Assembly (NCBI GenBank): GCA_947373775.1
Contig: CANBZE010000031.1
Span: forward strand, 1-12,259
Length of the DNA stretch: 12,259 nt
From: Alphaproteobacteria bacterium
GTDB lineage: Bacteria > Pseudomonadota > Alphaproteobacteria > Micropepsales > Micropepsaceae
Direction: 5' to 3'
How positions within the stretch are numbered: the first letter of the stretch is position 1; every line of letters begins with the position of its first letter. Both the position numbers and the translations under genes were made by a program. The notes beneath the pieces were generated by a model. It was not told the origin of the DNA and searched no databases. It worked only from the letters and a program-made list of their open reading frames with translations. Shown in pieces: positions 8,398 to 12,259 of the stretch.

Positions 8398-8880
8398 CTA
8401 AGCCCGATGATAAGGGTGGCCGGCCAGGATGGTGAGGGCGCGATAGACCTGCTCGGTCAACAGCGCGCGCGCCAGAAGATGCGGCCAGGTCTGGGGGCCA
8501 AAGGCCAGGCTGCGTCCCGCCTTCTTGCCCGGTAGCGCGGCCAGCCCGTCGGGGCCGCCGATCACGAAGGCCAGATCCTTGGTGCCGACATCACGCAAGG
8601 ACCCCAGCATCTCGGCAAAGTCCTCGCTGGTCATGCCCTTGCCGCGCGCATCCAGCAGCACCAGATGGGCGCCGTCCGGCAGCCGCGCCGACAGGCGTTC
8701 GGCTTCATCCTTCATGCGCGCGTTGACGTCGCGATGCTTGGAAACGGGCAACTCCTCCAGCGCCACGGCGGAGAACCCCATGTTGCGGCCCATCTTGCGG
8801 GCGCGGTCGCAGAACTCTTCACACAGCTGGCCTTCCGGCGTGCCGCGCATGTGACCGATGGCGTATATCCAGAGGCGCAT
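8398..8880 (-). CDS. rlmH: 23S rRNA (pseudouridine1915-N3)-methyltransferase RlmH
   Basis: SPOUT-class methyltransferase that methylates N3 of pseudouridine 1915 in helix 69 of 23S rRNA, acting on assembled 70S ribosomes. The 160 residues match the usual length. Typical features are the N-terminal strand MRLWIYAIGH, the central LLDARGK (75-81), the S-adenosylmethionine-binding knot loop FVIGGPDG (105-112), and the C-terminal TWPHLLARALLTEQVYRA (131-148) ending in GHPYHRA. The ATG directly abuts the rsfS stop with no intervening base, so translation is probably coupled. It is the last gene of the minus-strand cluster, and a convergent gap with terminators follows. Confidence 0.96.
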   Translation of the reverse strand: MRLWIYAIGHMRGTPEGQLCEEFCDRARKMGRNMGFSAVALEELPVSKHRDVNARMKDEAERLSARLPDGAHLVLLDARGKGMTSEDFAEMLGSLRDVGTKDLAFVIGGPDGLAALPGKKAGRSLAFGPQTWPHLLARALLTEQVYRALTILAGHPYHRA

Positions 8881-9237
8881 CTACTTACGCGCGCCGACCG
8901 ACCACATGCCTTCCAGGTCGTAATATTCGCGCACTTCGGGGCGGAACAGATGCACGATCACGTCGCCGGCATCTACCAGCACCCAGTCACCCTGCCCCGC
9001 GCCGCTGATCGGACGGGTGCCGTAACCGCCCTCCTTCAGCTTGCGCGCCAGATGTTCGGCCATGGCGGCGACATGGCGCGAGGACCGGCCGCTCGCGACC
9101 ACTGCCGCGTCACACAGCGCCGAGCGGCCTTCCAGATTGATGGTGACGATGTTCTCGGCCTTGTCGTCGTCCAGCGACACCAGGATGCGCTTCAGCAAAT
9201 CGCTTTCCGTCGGGGGCGCGGCAACCTTCTTCGGCAC
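8881..9237 (-). CDS. rsfS: Ribosomal silencing factor RsfS (Iojap family)
   Basis: RsfS binds ribosomal protein uL14 on the 50S subunit and blocks subunit joining when nutrients are short. From the GTG at 9237 the 118 residues contain the whole family domain: LLKRILVSLDDDKAENIVTI (14-33), VVASGRSSRHVAAMAEHL (46-63), and the signature GDWVLVDAGDVIVHLFRPEV (83-102) followed by REYYDLEGMW. The GTG is the first conventional start codon, but no Shine-Dalgarno precedes it. The same frame stays open for 65 more codons up to the nadD stop, encoding a Lys/Ala/Pro-rich tail, so the real protein may be longer (176 residues from a CTG at 9411). The rlmH ATG follows immediately. The function is certain; the start is not. 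Confidence 0.93.
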   Translation of the reverse strand: MPKKVAAPPTESDLLKRILVSLDDDKAENIVTINLEGRSALCDAAVVASGRSSRHVAAMAEHLARKLKEGGYGTRPISGAGQGDWVLVDAGDVIVHLFRPEVREYYDLEGMWSVGARK

Positions 9238-9411
9238 CGGCTTGGGCGCAGGCTTCTTGACCGGTTTCTTGACCGGTTTGGGGGCGGGTTTTTTGACCGG
9301 CTTTTTTGTGGGCTTTTTGGCCGGAGCCTTTTTGGCGGCTTTGGCTTTTTGCGCTTTCGCCGCCGGCTTTTTGGCGGCGGCTTTCTTGGCAGGCTTCTTC
9401 TTGGCTTTCAG
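9238..9411 (-). other. Possible Lys/Ala/Pro-rich N-terminal extension of RsfS
   Basis: Fifty-eight open codons lie in frame with rsfS and directly precede its GTG. They encode 25 Lys, 15 Ala, 12 Pro, 3 Val and one each of Leu, Gln and Thr, with no acidic or aromatic residue. Two parts can be seen: an AKKA/AAKKPA-type half, then a repeat of units such as KKPVKKPAPKP occurring twice. This resembles histone-H1-like tails. The only start-like codon is the CTG at 9411-9409, eight bases after AAAGGA. The region may instead be untranslated spacer, but its absence of stops and strict residue bias favour coding. Confidence 0.5.
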
Positions 9412-9419
9412 GGGAAAAG

Positions 9420-9425
9420 TCCTTT
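9420..9425 (-). promoter_or_regulatory. Shine-Dalgarno-like AAAGGA before an in-frame CTG
   Basis: Read on the minus strand, AAAGGA is followed by eight bases and then CTG (9411-9409), in frame with rsfS. It lies four bases after the nadD stop. This is the best ribosome-binding-like sequence between nadD and the rsfS domain; the conventional GTG at 9237 has none. Confidence 0.4.
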
Positions 9426-9429
9426 GCGG

Positions 9430-10035
9430 TCAGGGCGTAAGGTTTAGCACGGCCTCGGCGGCGGCACCAAGGGCTCGGGTGCGAAGCTCGGTCGAGCTTT
9501 CGCGGGAACGCGGGCCATCCAGCACCAACAGCGATGGCACCGGTCTCAGGCCTCGCGCCATGCCCTGGAGCCGCGCCAGGGGCGCATGCAGGGAAGCCAG
9601 CACGGAACCGGGACGGCGCACCACCACAATGGGCAGCTGGGCGGCGATATCCCGCCAGCGCCGCCAGCGCGAGAATTGTTCCAGGTTGTCGCTGCCCATC
9701 AGCCAGATGAAGGTGACGTTGGGGAAACGGCGCTTGAGGGCCGTGACGCTGTCGATGGTGTAACGGGTTCGCAAGCGCTGCTCGATCCCGGTGACGATGA
9801 TGCGCTGGTCACGGGCCAGCAGGCGCGCCCGTTTCAGCCGCACCGCCAGCGCATCAGGCGCGGGCTTGAGCGGATTGCCCGGCGATACCAGCCACCAGAC
9901 ATAGTCCAGCTTCAGCGCCTTTTTTGCTATGTCGCTGACATAGAGATGGCCGCCATGGGCCGGATCGAAACTGCCGCCCAGCAGGCCGATGCGCAGTCCG
10001 TAACTGACGGGACCGGGAGGCCGGATCCAGCTCAA
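9430..10035 (-). CDS. nadD: Nicotinate-nucleotide adenylyltransferase
   Basis: NadD transfers AMP from ATP to nicotinate mononucleotide, making deamido-NAD in the NAD biosynthesis pathway. The nucleotidyltransferase fold is clear: GGSFDPAHGGH (20-30 counted from the TTG start) is the ATP-binding signature, followed by WWLVSPGNPLK (47-57), RYTIDSVTAL (91-100), FIWLMGSDNLEQF (109-121) and RESSTELR (178-185), the variant of the C-terminal SSTxIR motif. I chose the TTG at 10035, ten bases after the proA stop, giving 201 residues. No ATG lies between the proA stop and the catalytic motif. In-frame ATGs at 10125 and 10179 would overlap proA by 80 or more bases and add an unconserved Ala/Pro/Ser segment. 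The TGA at 9432 is in the same frame as rsfS. Confidence 0.92.
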   Translation of the reverse strand: MSWIRPPGPVSYGLRIGLLGGSFDPAHGGHLYVSDIAKKALKLDYVWWLVSPGNPLKPAPDALAVRLKRARLLARDQRIIVTGIEQRLRTRYTIDSVTALKRRFPNVTFIWLMGSDNLEQFSRWRRWRDIAAQLPIVVVRRPGSVLASLHAPLARLQGMARGLRPVPSLLVLDGPRSRESSTELRTRALGAAAEAVLNLTP

Positions 10036-10045
10036 GGGCGGAACT

Positions 10046-11332
10046 TCATGGACGGGTCTGGCCAGTACCGCGCACCACGTACTTGAAGGTGGTGAGCTGT
10101 TCGGCGCCGACCGGGCCGCGGGCATGCATCTTGCCGGTACCGATGCCGATCTCCGCGCCCATGCCGAACTCGCCGCCATCGGCGAACTGGGTGGAGGCGT
10201 TCCACAGCACGATGGCGCTGTCGACGCTGTTCATAAAGGTTTCGGCGGCGACCTGATCTTCCGTCACGATGGAGTCGGTGTGGTGCGAACCGTATTTCTC
10301 AATATGAGCGATGGCTTGCTCCAGCCCGCCCACCACCCGCACGGCGATGATGGCGTCCAGATATTCGGTCTTCCAGTCTTCCTCGGTGGCAGGCTTGGCG
10401 GCGGGATAAACGGCGCGCACCGCCTCGTCGCCGCGAATCTCGCAGCCGGCCTTGGCCAGGTCTTCCAGCACGGGCAGGCCTTGCGACGTTAGAACCGCCT
10501 TGTCCACCAGCAGAGTTTCGGCCGCGCCGCACACGCTGGTGCGCCGCATCTTGGCGTTCAGCGCGATGCTGCGGGATTTCCCCAGATCGGCGGCGGAATG
10601 CAGGTAGACGTGGCAAAGCCCTTCCAGATGGGCCAGCACCGGCACGCGTGCCTCGTTGATGACGCGGCCCGTCAGGCCCTTGCCGCCACGCGGCACGATC
10701 AGATCGACAGTACCGCCAAGGCCTTCCAGCATCATGCCGACCGCGGCGCGGTCGGTGGACTTGACCACCTGGATCGCGGTCTGGGGCAAGCCCGCCGCTT
10801 TCAAGCCTTCGGCCATCGCCGCCTGGATGGCGAGCGAGGAGCGAATGGAATCGGAACCACCGCGCAGAATGGCGACATTGCCGGACTTCAAGGCGAGGGC
10901 GCCGGCATCCGCCGTCACATTGGGCCGGGATTCATAAATGATGCCGATCACGCCGATGGGGGTGGCGATGCGGGCAATGTCCAGCCCATTGGGCCGCGAC
11001 CAGCGCGCCAGTTCGCGCCCGACCGGATCGGGCAGCGCCGCAACGGTCTCGATTCCCGCCGCCATGGCTTCGATGCGGGCATCATTCAGCATCAGCCGGT
11101 CCAGCAGGGGGGCGGCCATGCCTGCGGCCTTGGCCGCTTCGATGTCGCCCTTGTTGGCGGCCAAAATCTCGGCTGCGCGGGAACGGATGGCGGCGGCGCC
11201 AATGGTCAGGGCTTTGGTCTTGGCGTCACCGCCGGCTTCGCGCATGGCGCGGGCCGCATCGCGCGCGGCGGCGCCCACCGCCATCATCTCAGCGGCCAGT
11301 GCATCGGAAGAATTATGAACCGTCATGTCCAT
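10046..11332 (-). CDS. proA: Glutamate-5-semialdehyde dehydrogenase (gamma-glutamyl phosphate reductase)
   Basis: Second enzyme of proline synthesis: it reduces gamma-glutamyl phosphate to glutamate-5-semialdehyde with NADPH. The 428 residues are full length for the family. Motifs are [16 protein letters not shown] (125-140), [13 protein letters not shown] (148-160), [12 protein letters not shown] (209-220), the catalytic cysteine region [16 protein letters not shown] (262-277, Cys268 expected as nucleophile), [10 protein letters not shown] (349-358) and [21 protein letters not shown] (387-407 approximately). It overlaps the proB end by 20 bases if the ATG at 11332 is used, or 14 if the ATG at 11326 is used. 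Both are possible; neither has a clear ribosome-binding advantage. ProB and ProA act in sequence on an unstable intermediate, so co-expression fits. Confidence 0.97.
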   Translation of the reverse strand: MDMTVHNSSDALAAEMMAVGAAARDAARAMREAGGDAKTKALTIGAAAIRSRAAEILAANKGDIEAAKAAGMAAPLLDRLMLNDARIEAMAAGIETVAALPDPVGRELARWSRPNGLDIARIATPIGVIGIIYESRPNVTADAGALALKSGNVAILRGGSDSIRSSLAIQAAMAEGLKAAGLPQTAIQVVKSTDRAAVGMMLEGLGGTVDLIVPRGGKGLTGRVINEARVPVLAHLEGLCHVYLHSAADLGKSRSIALNAKMRRTSVCGAAETLLVDKAVLTSQGLPVLEDLAKAGCEIRGDEAVRAVYPAAKPATEEDWKTEYLDAIIAVRVVGGLEQAIAHIEKYGSHHTDSIVTEDQVAAETFMNSVDSAIVLWNASTQFADGGEFGMGAEIGIGTGKMHARGPVGAEQLTTFKYVVRGTGQTRP

Positions 11333-12259
11333 TTCCCGTCAGGATCAAGTCGTCGCGGTGGATCATTTCGTCCCGCCCACGATAGCCCAGAATAGCCTCG
11401 ATTTCGACCGTGCGTTTGCCGGCGATCCGCTCTGCGTCGGACGCATTATAGGCCGCCAAACCGCGGGCAATTTCGCGGCCGTCCCGGTCCTTGACCACCA
11501 CCGCATCGCCGCGCTCGAACCGGCCATCGATCTGGCGGATACCGGCGGGCAAGAGGCTCTTGCCGTCCTTGAGGGCGCGCACCGCGCCCTCGTCGATCAC
11601 CAACGCGCCTTCAGGACGCAGCACACCGGCGATCCAGCGCTTCTTGGCGGCGGCCGGCGTCAGGCTGGCGCGGAAGATGGTGTGCTTGGCGCCCGTCTGG
11701 ATCGCCGACAGCGGATTGAGGCTTTCGCCCTTGGCCAGGATGACATCGCAGCCCGCGCCCATCGCGATCTTGGCGGCGATCAGCTTGGAGGTCATGCCGC
11801 CGCGCCCAAGACCCGAAATGGAGCCGCCCGCCATGGCTTCGATTTCCGGCGTGATGGCGGTGACTTCGGGAATATGCCTGGCCGAAGCATCTTTGCCGGG
11901 ATCGGCGGTATAAAGCCCGTCGACATCCGACAGCAGCACCAGCCGGTCGGCGCCGATCATGGAGGCGACGCGCGCGCCCAGCCGGTCATTGTCGCCGAAT
12001 TTGATTTCGGCGGTGGCAACCGTGTCGTTCTCGTTGATCACCGGCACCGCGCCCAGCTCGATCAGGGTGCCCAAGGTGGCGCGGGCGTTGAGATAGCGGC
12101 GGCGTTCCTCGGTATCGCCGAAGGTCAACAGCACCTGGGCCGCGACGATATCCCGGCTGGCCAGCATGTCGGCATAGGCTTCGGCCAGACGCACCTGCCC
12201 CGCCGCCGCAGCGGCCTGGCTTTCTTCCAGCCTGAGTTCACCGGCGGGAAGCTTCAGCA
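11313..12259 (-). CDS. proB: Glutamate 5-kinase, 5' end outside the window
   Basis: First enzyme of proline synthesis: it phosphorylates glutamate to gamma-glutamyl phosphate and is usually the target of proline feedback inhibition. About 314 C-terminal residues are visible. Judging from family length, roughly 60-70 N-terminal residues, including the first substrate-binding strand, lie beyond the window edge. The kinase domain shows [54 protein letters not shown] and [15 protein letters not shown]. The C-terminal part, from [13 protein letters not shown] onward, is a PUA domain with FERGDAVVV and [16 protein letters not shown]. The GTG at 12194 is internal, since the conserved sequence continues upstream of it to the edge. 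The TAA lies inside proA, indicating coupled translation. Confidence 0.95.
   Translation of the reverse strand, partial: LKLPAGELRLEESQAAAAAGQVRLAEAYADMLASRDIVAAQVLLTFGDTEERRRYLNARATLGTLIELGAVPVINENDTVATAEIKFGDNDRLGARVASMIGADRLVLLSDVDGLYTADPGKDASARHIPEVTAITPEIEAMAGGSISGLGRGGMTSKLIAAKIAMGAGCDVILAKGESLNPLSAIQTGAKHTIFRASLTPAAAKKRWIAGVLRPEGALVIDEGAVRALKDGKSLLPAGIRQIDGRFERGDAVVVKDRDGREIARGLAAYNASDAERIAGKRTVEIEAILGYRGRDEMIHRDDLILTGNGHDGS

Noticed and set aside
9430..9432. NadD-RsfS fusion, since both are in the same frame
   Set aside because: A clear TGA separates them, NadD ends at a normal length, and the AAAGGA just after it suggests separate initiation. A fusion would require a sequence error or stop read-through.
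8665..9763. Plus-strand frames with hydrophobic Phe/Gly/Leu-rich repeats, looking like a membrane protein
   Set aside because: They are the antisense of the Lys/Ala/Pro codons upstream of rsfS (AAG/AAA reads as CTT/TTT) and run through rlmH, rsfS and nadD.
10598..11395. 265-codon plus-strand open frame opposite proA
   Set aside because: Shadow of proA and the end of proB, with a Gly/His/Arg-rich composition typical of antisense frames.

Overview
The window is GC-rich bacterial chromosome and reads as ordinary core genome of an alphaproteobacterium. The evidence is the sucC-sucD-sucA-sucB order, the proB-proA-nadD-rsfS-rlmH order typical of that class, and a FliX protein, a flagellar regulator known from alphaproteobacteria. 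I cannot name a genus. I see no mobile element, CRISPR array, tRNA or rRNA, and no wholly new multi-gene system.

Left part (1-6900, plus strand). The tail of an unidentified gene (1-204) ends in a strong intrinsic terminator. Then come the TCA-cycle genes. sucC and sucD (both succinyl-CoA synthetase subunits) overlap by one base. A 243-base spacer with a second terminator follows, then sucA and sucB (E1 and E2 of 2-oxoglutarate dehydrogenase) separated by 21 bases, closed by a third terminator. Together these genes carry 2-oxoglutarate to succinyl-CoA and on to succinate with nucleotide triphosphate formation. The E3 gene (lpd) is not in the window, and the terminator after sucB makes co-transcription with a downstream lpd unlikely.

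Middle part (6900-8400). A small DUF1428 protein (plus strand) converges on fliX (minus strand), and the two share one CTAG at their stops. fliX is divergent from a small membrane-anchored DUF4189 protein with six cysteines. The 158-base divergent spacer is the densest regulatory stretch in the window. It holds a CtrA-box-like sequence facing fliX and a sigma-54-like -24/-12 element with an upstream dyad facing the DUF4189 gene.

Right part (8398-12259, minus strand). A tight housekeeping cluster reads proB (5' end cut by the window edge), proA, nadD, rsfS, rlmH: two proline biosynthesis enzymes, an NAD biosynthesis enzyme and two ribosome-related factors. The most unusual point is between nadD and rsfS. 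The 58 codons before the first conventional rsfS start are open and in frame, and encode a Lys/Ala/Pro-only-like basic tail (25 Lys, no acidic residue). The only upstream start-like codon is CTG, placed 8 bases after an AAAGGA ribosome-binding-like sequence. nadD also lacks a well-placed ATG.
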